NCBI GenBank assembly: GCA_013153825.1
Contig: JAADDP010000140.1
Coordinates: forward strand, 1 to 8,292
Direction of reading: 5' to 3'
DNA: 8,292 nucleotides
Source of the DNA: Campylobacterota bacterium
Lineage (GTDB): Bacteria > Campylobacterota > Campylobacteria > Campylobacterales > Sulfurovaceae
Part shown: positions 1 to 6,250 of the stretch, piece by piece
Numbering within the stretch: the stretch's first letter is position 1
Layout: each line of letters opens with the position of its first letter
Program-made: the position numbers and the translations under genes
The notes under the pieces: model-generated
Seen by the model: the letters and a program-made list of their open reading frames with translations, nothing else
The model's database searches: none
What the model was told of the DNA's origin: nothing

Positions 1-25
1 AAGGTATAACTTTACAAACTATAAA
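1..25 (+). repeat. Left arm of a perfect 25-bp inverted repeat
   Basis: Bases 1-25 are the exact reverse complement of 307-331; the match breaks at base 26 (T, where G would be needed). The arm begins at the very first base of the window, so it may continue to the left. It lies in the holA reading frame. The arms are 281 nt apart, too far for a simple terminator. Either a short copied tract or an artefact at a contig end. Confidence 0.85.
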
Positions 26-278
26 TCAGATAACCATCTTTAAGTTGTACTCAAAAATGAATAGTAGGATTGATACACAATCAATTCTGGGATATAGACT
101 CCCTAGAGATGTTGAGATTAGTAGAGTTAAAATCTCTTCTCTATTAACTATTGAGACTCTATCTAGGTTACATGAGCAGTTGCTTGATATTGAGATAGAG
201 CTAAAAAACTCAAAAGATATAGGTAAAGAGGCTCTACTATATACAAGTTTTATTAAACTTCAAAAGACTATAAGCTAG
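3..278 (+). CDS. holA: DNA polymerase III subunit delta (HolA), C-terminal part, cut by the left window edge
   Basis: The reading frame is open from base 3 to a TAG at 276-278, with no stop before the window edge, so this is most likely the 3' end of a longer gene rather than the 77-codon ORF that could begin at the TTG at 45. The visible ~91 residues fit the C-terminal helical domain of the clamp-loader delta subunit as found in Campylobacterota: an 'IFKLYSKMNSRID' helix, then 'ILGYRLP', then a helix with 'LLDIEIELKNSKDIGKEALL' and a closing 'FIKLQK'. Delta opens the beta sliding clamp during loading at the replication fork. The 3' end overlaps the convergent response regulator by 11 nt. In Helicobacter holA lies beside rpsF-ssb-rpsR; nothing follows it here on the same strand. 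Family assignment is from remembered patterns only, as the ATPase-like N-terminal part is outside the window. Confidence 0.7.
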   Translation, partial: GITLQTINQITIFKLYSKMNSRIDTQSILGYRLPRDVEISRVKISSLLTIETLSRLHEQLLDIEIELKNSKDIGKEALLYTSFIKLQKTIS

Positions 279-1020
279 TCAACTTTTTTAAGCTCGTCTC
301 AACATCTTTATAGTTTGTAAAGTTATACCTTATTAGCGAGTGTATCCTTCTATCTTGGTTGGATACCTCGATATCCTTATCAATAAATAGTATTGACTTT
401 ATATTTGAACTCTCAACCATTCTATTTATCTCTCCATGTATCCTATCAGATGAGACTCTATCTATAAGTGATATGTTATAATCTCTAAAATCTATGCTGA
501 GAAGCTCTTCAAGATTATTTGCACTCTTCACCTCATAGTTGAGCTGTTTAACTATCTCCTCTAGAATTCTACTCTCTATCTTTGTCCTCTTATATATTAA
601 GACGGTTGTTGGAGACTCTTTAATCTTATCACCCAATATATCTTTCAATACGGATATAAATCTATCTAAATTTACAGGTTTTGGAACAAAGCCATCAAGC
701 CCCTCTTTTAGATAGGTATCTCCTGTAGAGGTGTTTGCTGTAACTGCTATAATAGGGGTGTGTGGAAGGGAGTTACTCTTCTCATACTCTATTATAGCCT
801 TTGTCGCCTCAACTCCATTCATAACCGGCATCTGGATATCCATGAATATTACATCATATCTCCCCTTTTTTGCCATATCAAACCCTATAAGTCCATTCTC
901 AGCAGTATCGGATACTATACCGATATTCTTCAAAGTGTGTTGAAGCATCTTTCTGTTTATAGGGTTATCCTCCACAATTAAAGCCTTTAGATTATCAAAT
1001 CTAGGTATCTTTGAACTCAT
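268..1020 (-). CDS. Response regulator: one intact receiver plus a degenerate receiver-like half, no output domain
   Basis: The 250-residue protein starts with a canonical CheY-like receiver (about 10-130): acidic pair E17/D18, phospho-acceptor D61 in 'FMDIQMPVMNG', T94 in 'AVTAN', and K114 in 'PKP'. The second half (about 137-250) has the alternating hydrophobic strand and helix pattern of another receiver (VLIYKRTKIESRIL, then YNISLIDR, then SILFIDKD), but its first strand ends in Y-K instead of the acidic pair, so it probably cannot be phosphorylated. There is no DNA-binding, GGDEF or other output domain. The arrangement resembles the receiver end of a hybrid histidine kinase now standing alone, suggesting a phosphorelay or protein-protein role. 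ATG start at 1020 with a strong AGGAGGA Shine-Dalgarno sequence at 1030-1024. The gene is divergent from the ATP-grasp operon; without a DNA-binding domain it is unlikely to be its direct transcriptional regulator. Confidence 0.88.
   Translation of the reverse strand: MSSKIPRFDNLKALIVEDNPINRKMLQHTLKNIGIVSDTAENGLIGFDMAKKGRYDVIFMDIQMPVMNGVEATKAIIEYEKSNSLPHTPIIAVTANTSTGDTYLKEGLDGFVPKPVNLDRFISVLKDILGDKIKESPTTVLIYKRTKIESRILEEIVKQLNYEVKSANNLEELLSIDFRDYNISLIDRVSSDRIHGEINRMVESSNIKSILFIDKDIEVSNQDRRIHSLIRYNFTNYKDVETSLKKLTSL
307..331 (-). repeat. Right arm of the 25-bp inverted repeat, inside the response regulator gene
   Basis: Exact reverse complement of bases 1-25. In the response-regulator frame this arm encodes the residues RYNFTNYK near the C-terminus (about 231-238). 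That segment fits the degenerate receiver fold well, so this arm looks native to its gene. The base at 332 is A, so the repeat would extend only if the base left of the window were T. Confidence 0.85.
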
Positions 1021-1045
1021 AAATCCTCCTCATGTTTTCATATAA

Positions 1046-1065
1046 ATTATATCTTAGATATTATA
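1046..1065 (-). promoter_or_regulatory. Possible promoter(s) for the response regulator gene
   Basis: Read on the minus strand, two TATAAT hexamers occur upstream of the gene, at 1065-1060 and 1051-1046. Neither has a recognisable -35 box, which is common in this phylum. The distance to the ATG at 1020 is reasonable for either. Such AT-rich sequence yields TATAAT-like matches easily, so which one works, if either, cannot be told. Confidence 0.35.
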
Positions 1066-1145
1066 ATAGAATTGTAGTTTCAGTTTAGGCTATCTCCATA
1101 TAGATAGAGTCATGTTGATTTGCTTCCCATAAAAAAAAGCTTAAA

Positions 1146-1181
1146 TTTTTACGCTAATTTTTGGTAAACAGTAGTTATAAT
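1146..1181 (+). promoter_or_regulatory. Sigma70-type promoter for the ATP-grasp/carboxypeptidase operon
   Basis: A perfect TATAAT lies at 1176-1181. Upstream are T-runs at 1146-1150 and 1158-1162, about 12 nt apart, with no good -35 hexamer at 16-18 nt. Phased T-stretches in place of a -35 are the known signature of housekeeping promoters in Campylobacter and relatives. Transcription would begin near 1188, leaving a leader of about 57 nt before the ATG at 1245. This placement also rules out the in-frame TTG at 1161, which would lie inside the promoter. It is the only clear promoter before the three plus-strand genes. Confidence 0.6.
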
Positions 1182-1188
1182 TTCACCG

Positions 1189-1207
1189 CTGAAGAGTACT
1201 ACTTCAG
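1189..1207 (+). other. Small leader hairpin upstream of the first ATP-grasp gene
   Basis: CTGAAG (1189-1194) and CTTCAG (1202-1207) form a 6-bp stem around a 7-nt loop, at the very start of the predicted transcript. No U-run follows, so it is not a terminator. It could protect the 5' end of the mRNA or be fortuitous. The rest of the 1021-1244 intergenic stretch also holds an imperfect palindrome at 1090-1107 (CTATCT/AGATAG); no known riboswitch pattern was recognised. Confidence 0.35.
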
Positions 1208-1244
1208 TAGGCTGTTACGCCTTTTAAATTCAAGTGGAGCTAAA

Positions 1245-2204
1245 ATGGGCAAAAAACGCACAATCGGTATGTGGATGTACAAAAATAGCGGTGGTGATGC
1301 TATTGCAAAAAAGATTATTAAGAGATTAAAAGAGAGAAATATAGAGACGATAAACGATATAAATTTACGTCATGCAGTAGCAAAGAGTGGTCATATCTAT
1401 TTTAATGGTAAAAAATTGAATAAGTTAGACCTATTTTTCTCCTACAATGCTGGTGAGCAGACCCAATATCAGGTCTATCTCTATCAGGCATTGGGTAGGA
1501 TAATCCCAACTATAAACTCATATGAGTCATTTGCCTTAACGGAGGATAAGTTCCATACACTCTTTATGTTAAGGGAGAATGGAATTCCAACTCCTGAATA
1601 TAAACTATTCCATAGAGATGATACAGACCATCTAAAGGAGACGATAAAAGAGTGGGATAGAATGGTATATAAACCAACAGATGGTTGGGGTGGTATAGGT
1701 CTCACCAAAATTGAGAGTGAGGCAAATCTAGATATGCTACTACCATTTCTGAACCAGATGGATTTGAGATACTTCTATGTAGAGAGATTTATAAAGTATG
1801 ATAATACAGATTATAGGGTAGATATAGTTGATGGGAAATTTGTCGGCTGTTATGGTAGAAGAGCGAGTGGTAGTGACTGGCGAACAAATATTACGAGTGG
1901 AGGCTCTATATTCCTTAGAGAGCCTAATGATGAGGTTGTAGAGTTGGCAAAGAGAGCCTCAAAGGTGTGTGGTACGGATATTGCAGGGGTTGATATAATA
2001 TATGATTTAGAGAGAGAGGAGTATGTAGTCCTAGAGGTTAATGGAATCCCAGCATTTGCAACACCTGAACAGGAGAGGCTAGGGCTAGATTTTAACAATA
2101 AAAAGATAGATTTAATTGTAGATTTAATAGATAGAAGAACTAAGAAGAGATTAAAAAAAGCTAAGAAGAGTAAAAAAGGAAAGAAAGATGGGATTAAAAA
2201 ATAG
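1245..2204 (+). CDS. RimK-like ATP-grasp carboxylate-amine ligase with lysine-rich tail (ligase 1)
   Basis: Predicted cytoplasmic enzyme of 319 residues (numbered from the ATG at 1245) that would join a carboxylate, activated as acyl-phosphate with ATP, to an amine, as in RimK-type amino-acid ligases. A pre-ATP-grasp region (about 5-95) precedes the ATP-grasp core: K143 in 'VYKP', the glycine-rich loop DGWGGIG (146-152), E180 in 'YVERF', R191, R205/R206 and N215, then a metal-binding triad D250, E264 and N266 in 'GVDIIYD' and 'LEVNG'. All expected catalytic positions seem present. The C-terminus (300-319) holds 12 lysines and one arginine in 20 residues. The start at 1245 is preferred over an in-frame TTG at 1161 because GTGGAG at 1234-1239 sits at the right distance and the promoter lies over 1161. 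The gene overlaps the next by 17 nt and is first in a three-gene operon. The acceptor substrate is unknown; similarity to RimK does not prove that glutamate is the substrate. Confidence 0.82.
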   Translation: MGKKRTIGMWMYKNSGGDAIAKKIIKRLKERNIETINDINLRHAVAKSGHIYFNGKKLNKLDLFFSYNAGEQTQYQVYLYQALGRIIPTINSYESFALTEDKFHTLFMLRENGIPTPEYKLFHRDDTDHLKETIKEWDRMVYKPTDGWGGIGLTKIESEANLDMLLPFLNQMDLRYFYVERFIKYDNTDYRVDIVDGKFVGCYGRRASGSDWRTNITSGGSIFLREPNDEVVELAKRASKVCGTDIAGVDIIYDLEREEYVVLEVNGIPAFATPEQERLGLDFNNKKIDLIVDLIDRRTKKRLKKAKKSKKGKKDGIKK

Positions 2205-3630
2205 AAAATTACCGAAGATTGGACTGCTATATTTAGATTTTGTATTGAGATTTTTCGATAAATCAAATTTTAGAGGTTGGCCAGATAAGATTGAGACTGT
2301 TATATACCACTGGAAAGGTGATAAAGATAGATTTATAGCTGAGGTTAAGAGGAAAAAGATAGATGTCTTGATAGGAAATGTACCTGCCACAGCCTATGAG
2401 ACATTTAGAGAGATAGCGAGAGAGTTACCAGATGTAAGATTTATTCCATCACTAGATGCACAGTTCTCAAATAAATCTAAGGAGAATGTTACAAGATTTG
2501 CATGGAAATATGGACTTCCTATTCCAAAAACATATATATTCTATGATAGAGAGAGGGGGTACAATTTTCTGAAGGATACCACATATCCAAAGATAGTTAA
2601 ACGCTCATATGGGGCATCAAACTATGGAGGCTACTTTGTCCATAAGGTAGATAGCTATAGTGAGGCTAAAGAGTTATTTGATAATAAGAAGTACCATCCA
2701 ATCTATATCCAAGATTTTGTCCCTATGGAGGCTGATATAAGAGTTATGTTGATAGGTCATAAACCTGTCTGTGCCTTCTGGAGAAGAGCCCCAGAGGGGG
2801 GATGGTTGACAAATACATCTCAAGGTGGCTCTATGGATTATATGGATGTGCCTAAGAGTGTTTTAGATTTAGCCGTTAAAGCTAGTAAATCTGCAAATGC
2901 TGAATATTGGGCATGTGATATAGCCTATGGGAAGGATGGAGAGGTTAGAATTCTTGAGTGTGCTACAGCATTTGCAGCTTTTCCATATATCAGAGATTGG
3001 ATAGGTCAATATATAATGTGGCTACTGGGTAGAGGTAGATTTAGAAAACCACACATACCAATGTTCAACTGGGAGGAGCTAGGTAAGATATCTCCTGACC
3101 TCTTGAGAACAATGAGATATATAACATTTGGTAGCTATAGAGCATCATATGATGGTGCATTCTTTGGAGAGAGTAGAAGGGGTTATGGAAGAGAGGAGAT
3201 ATATATAGATGAGCTCGATAGAGAGTACAAAATATATAGAGTTAAGGCTAGAGATTTTGAAGAGTGGCCTAGTGAAGAGTGGAACTTTCAAGATAAATTT
3301 CCTCTAAAGAGTCTTAAGAGTATGGAGGTATCAAATAGAGAGAAGATTGATAGTAGTCAACCAGAAATTTCTGGAGATGAGGGTAGTCCAGAGGTTGAGA
3401 AGCATATAGATATCTCTAATGAGGAGCTGGAGAGACTACTTCTATCTGTTAAAGGTTTGGGTAAGAAGAAATTGAGTAAAATCCTATCCCGCTACAGCCA
3501 CAGAGAGCTAATTGATATTTTAGATAGAGAGCCTAGAGTTCTATCCGATATAAAAAGAGTAAATAATAGATTAGTAGATAGAATTATAGATGCGTGGAGT
3601 ATCTATAAGGGGGGTATAGAGGATAGCTAA
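2188..3630 (+). CDS. Divergent ATP-grasp protein fused to a tandem helix-hairpin-helix tail (ligase 2)
   Basis: A 480-residue protein, distant paralogue of the preceding ligase: both share a 'GGS...AVKAS...D(I)A/I' core. A pre-ATP-grasp region (8-95) is followed by the ATP-grasp fold: KIVKRSYGASNYGG (135-148), IQDF (174-177), R185, W198-R200, NTSQGGS (209-215), D244 and E257. Where RimK-type enzymes have E-x-N, this protein reads E-C-A (257-259), so one metal ligand is missing; it may be impaired, or act as a partner for ligase 1. Residues 285-375 are a conserved-looking but unrecognised segment. After an acidic linker (about 380-410) come two helix-hairpin-helix motifs: the first with hairpin G423-L-G425 and the second with a degenerate R457-V-N459. 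Such motifs bind nucleic-acid backbone in RuvA, UvrC and similar proteins. AGGA at 2177-2180 supports the ATG at 2188, which overlaps the upstream gene by 17 nt and suggests translational coupling. Confidence 0.78.
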   Translation: MGLKNRKLPKIGLLYLDFVLRFFDKSNFRGWPDKIETVIYHWKGDKDRFIAEVKRKKIDVLIGNVPATAYETFREIARELPDVRFIPSLDAQFSNKSKENVTRFAWKYGLPIPKTYIFYDRERGYNFLKDTTYPKIVKRSYGASNYGGYFVHKVDSYSEAKELFDNKKYHPIYIQDFVPMEADIRVMLIGHKPVCAFWRRAPEGGWLTNTSQGGSMDYMDVPKSVLDLAVKASKSANAEYWACDIAYGKDGEVRILECATAFAAFPYIRDWIGQYIMWLLGRGRFRKPHIPMFNWEELGKISPDLLRTMRYITFGSYRASYDGAFFGESRRGYGREEIYIDELDREYKIYRVKARDFEEWPSEEWNFQDKFPLKSLKSMEVSNREKIDSSQPEISGDEGSPEVEKHIDISNEELERLLLSVKGLGKKKLSKILSRYSHRELIDILDREPRVLSDIKRVNNRLVDRIIDAWSIYKGGIEDS

Positions 3631-3650
3631 TATATCCTCTTCCCACTTTT

Positions 3651-3665
3651 AAGGAGAATTTTTTG
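3651..3665 (+). promoter_or_regulatory. Shine-Dalgarno sequence fixing a TTG start for the carboxypeptidase
   Basis: AAGGAG at 3651-3656 lies six bases before the TTG at 3663-3665. Upstream in the same frame a TAG occurs at 3624-3626 with no ATG between, and the next in-frame ATG is residue 92, inside the catalytic domain. The TTG is therefore the only sensible start, and an N-terminal signal peptide cannot be hidden upstream. Confidence 0.85.
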
Positions 3666-6224
3666 AAACAGCAGTATAAATCGTATAGAGAGAGCCAAGA
3701 GTTTTTAATTGAGGCTCAAAAGAGATATCCAAATTTAATTCGTATTATCAATATTGGAAAGAGTTGGGAGGGTAGGGATATTCTTCTAGCCACACTATCT
3801 TTAAATGTTGAGTATGCAGACTTAAAACCGGCTCTTCTATATACAGGAACAGTTCATGCGAGAGAGTGGATTGGAAATGAGTTAGCAATAGCATTTATAG
3901 AGTATCTGCTGAAAAATCATCAAAATAACCCAAAGGTTATGGAGATATTGACACACAATACCCTATATATAGTTCCGTGTCTAAATCCAGACGGATTTGA
4001 GTATAGTCGAAAGCACTTCTCCTTCTGGAGAAAAAATAGACGAGACAATGGAGATGGAACATATGGAGTAGACCTAAATAGAAACTTCTCTATAGGTTTT
4101 AGAAAGAGTAAAAATAGAGCATCAAATGTATATGGAGGACCATATCCATTTTCCGAACCGGAGACTAGAGCCATTAAGGGGTTTGTCGATTCACATAACA
4201 ATATTACGGTGGCTCTCGACTACCACTCCCAAGGTAATGTCTTTTTCCCTGCACATAAGTTTAACCATGAGATGGAGATAGAGGGGGCAGACTTAAACAC
4301 TTTATGTGCAAATATGAACTATCATATAAATAAAGTGACGGGTAGAAAGTATGGTATAAATAGGGGAAAACCTCCTAGAAAGTTGATATCTGGTAGTGGA
4401 AGGGAGTACTACTACTCAAAAGGTATCATAGCAGTTGTTGTAGAGGTTGGAACTAGAAATATTCCAGACTATATGCAGAATATGTCTGAGTCTATTAGTG
4501 AAAATATACCAGCACTTCTTCATGCTCTAGGTGAGGCTAGAAACTATAGTGCCGATACTGCTCCATCTAGAGTTGAGAATTTTCACCTAGTTGATTTTGA
4601 CTCAAATAGCTGTAGATTAGCTTGGGAGTATCAAGAGGATAGCAATATATACTTTGAGATATATAGAAATCGTAATAATAAGATGGCTTGTAATGATAGC
4701 TCTCTAATAGGGATAACATCTGAGAGAGAGTTTTTAGATGAGAATCTTAAGAGTGGAACTATCTACTTCTACTACATTAGAGCGGTCCATAAACTATCAA
4801 AGATAAAATCTCCATTTGCCCCTAAGGTTAAGTTTAAGACAAAACTTGAGAGCAGTGAGTTCTCCAAGACAATATTTCCAAAGAGGGATAGGGTAGGTTA
4901 TGTGGCAGAGAGGTCTCCAGAGGCAAATCGTGGACATTTTGGTATAAACTCACTAAAGATAGGTGTTAGCATTGCTAGGGGTATAAGCTATGGTGTGATG
5001 GAGTTTGACCTAAGCTCAATCCCAAAAGATGCCATAGTTATAGATGCACACATATCCCTATATCCTCTCAATAGAGTATCTGCTAAGATTGAGAAGTATG
5101 GAGAGTGGTCGGTCACTATTTTAGATAGTGATACAATCTCAAATATAAAAGATTTTGAGCAGGTTCATAGAGCTGTTGGAATACAGAGCGTAGGTAGAGC
5201 TATACCATCGGAGCAGTTGACACAGGGTATATGGAGCCACTGGAGATTTGATGAGGTTGAGAGGTTGAAGCTTCAGGAGCAGATAGAGAGAGGAGAGGTT
5301 ATATTTAAGATATCTGGACCAACTAAGCTACCTAGAGGTAGAGACTCCCAGATTATGGTTTTCGATTTGGGGTATGGGACTCAGGGGGGAGGACTACACT
5401 ATAGACCATCTATAGATATAAAATATACAACTCCTCCTAAGGAGATAACGGTTGAGAGTTCAAATGTAATGACCATATCTGAAGATGATATTATAGAGGG
5501 GAGAGTATCTTGTGGCTTTGATAAAGATGGTGAGAAGATATATGGATTTTTATCATTTGACCTATCTGAGCTTCCAGATATGGATAGGATATCAATAACA
5601 GAAGCTTGGATTGAGATAAAAAATAGCTCCATAATAAAGAGAGAGACAAATGTCAGATATAACGTTGAATTTATAGATTTGGAGGAGTTCTCATATCAAG
5701 ATATTAAAAATAGAGAGAGAATTGAGTATATAGGGTATGAGATTAGCTCAATGGAGCTGAGAAAGAAGAGGGGACACAGTTTCATATTTGACTCTTATTC
5801 GATATTGGCACTTGAGGAGAAGCGAAAGGCTGGAAAGGAGGCGAAGTTTATAATTCGCCCAACTACAGTAGATATTAAGAGACATTTAATAGATTGGGAC
5901 TCAAGTGCGAAGTTGAGGATAAACTATATTGATAGGAAGAGAAGAAGACCCCCATCTCCAAAAAATCTAAATGTATCTATACATAAAGGTAGAGTTAAAC
6001 TCACTTGGGATAGGGTAAGTGGTGATATAGTAGGTTACTATGTGGTGAGAAATCGATGGAGAACTCCTAGTAATCCATTTGATGGCGTAAAGCTGTATGC
6101 TGGAAAGGATAACTATACATATGATGTGTATGGCTCTACAAAGATAGATAAATACTATGCTGTATTCAGTTATGATGATGTTCCAAACTATAGTGCTGGA
6201 ACATCTATAAGATATGGAGTTTAA
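3663..6224 (+). CDS. M14 zinc carboxypeptidase with FN3 and two DNRLRE-like modules
   Basis: The 853-residue protein starts directly with an M14 catalytic domain (about 2-295), without propeptide. Zinc ligands are H65 and E68 in 'HAREW' and H188 in 'DYHSQG'. The substrate-carboxylate site is N139-R140 in 'DLNRNF', the oxyanion Arg is R123 in 'FWRKNRR', and the general base is E261 in 'VEVGTR'. All are intact, so it should remove C-terminal residues from peptides. Aligning 'SGSGREYYYSKG' with carboxypeptidase A puts R247 at specificity position 255. Then follow an FN3-like domain (about 303-394), two DNRLRE-like jelly-roll modules (about 405-590 with 'MEFDLSSIP', and 596-757 with 'SFDLSELP'), and a second FN3-like domain (762-853). 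Such modules usually occur on secreted or surface proteins, yet no signal peptide is present with the TTG start. It is last in the operon, 32 nt after ligase 2, and probably acts on the product of the ligases (inference). Confidence 0.88.
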   Translation: MKQQYKSYRESQEFLIEAQKRYPNLIRIINIGKSWEGRDILLATLSLNVEYADLKPALLYTGTVHAREWIGNELAIAFIEYLLKNHQNNPKVMEILTHNTLYIVPCLNPDGFEYSRKHFSFWRKNRRDNGDGTYGVDLNRNFSIGFRKSKNRASNVYGGPYPFSEPETRAIKGFVDSHNNITVALDYHSQGNVFFPAHKFNHEMEIEGADLNTLCANMNYHINKVTGRKYGINRGKPPRKLISGSGREYYYSKGIIAVVVEVGTRNIPDYMQNMSESISENIPALLHALGEARNYSADTAPSRVENFHLVDFDSNSCRLAWEYQEDSNIYFEIYRNRNNKMACNDSSLIGITSEREFLDENLKSGTIYFYYIRAVHKLSKIKSPFAPKVKFKTKLESSEFSKTIFPKRDRVGYVAERSPEANRGHFGINSLKIGVSIARGISYGVMEFDLSSIPKDAIVIDAHISLYPLNRVSAKIEKYGEWSVTILDSDTISNIKDFEQVHRAVGIQSVGRAIPSEQLTQGIWSHWRFDEVERLKLQEQIERGEVIFKISGPTKLPRGRDSQIMVFDLGYGTQGGGLHYRPSIDIKYTTPPKEITVESSNVMTISEDDIIEGRVSCGFDKDGEKIYGFLSFDLSELPDMDRISITEAWIEIKNSSIIKRETNVRYNVEFIDLEEFSYQDIKNRERIEYIGYEISSMELRKKRGHSFIFDSYSILALEEKRKAGKEAKFIIRPTTVDIKRHLIDWDSSAKLRINYIDRKRRRPPSPKNLNVSIHKGRVKLTWDRVSGDIVGYYVVRNRWRTPSNPFDGVKLYAGKDNYTYDVYGSTKIDKYYAVFSYDDVPNYSAGTSIRYGV

Positions 6225-6250
6225 CCAAGTTAGCAAAAAGTTAGGGTGGT

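Noticed and set aside
45..278. A stand-alone 77-codon gene starting at the TTG at 45
   Set aside because: The frame is open to the window edge and the residues upstream of 45 continue the HolA-like helix, so a truncated longer gene explains it better.
1211..1224. AGGC/GCCT stem followed by TTTT in the leader, as an attenuator
   Set aside because: The stem is only four base pairs; too weak to terminate transcription, and no leader peptide is seen.
1161..1244. N-terminal extension of the first ATP-grasp gene to a TTG at 1161
   Set aside because: A TATAAT box and the leader hairpin occupy this stretch, there is no ribosome site before 1161, and the ATG at 1245 has a good one. The extra 28 residues look unlike a RimK-type N-terminus.
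1850..2266. 138-codon open frame on the minus strand across the end of ligase 1
   Set aside because: Antisense shadow of a well-supported gene; its hydrophobic appearance comes from the complement of A-rich Lys codons.
3663..6224. The carboxypeptidase as a phage tail or tailocin protein
   Set aside because: DNRLRE-like modules do appear in phage-related proteins, but no phage structural, lysis or integrase gene is in the window.
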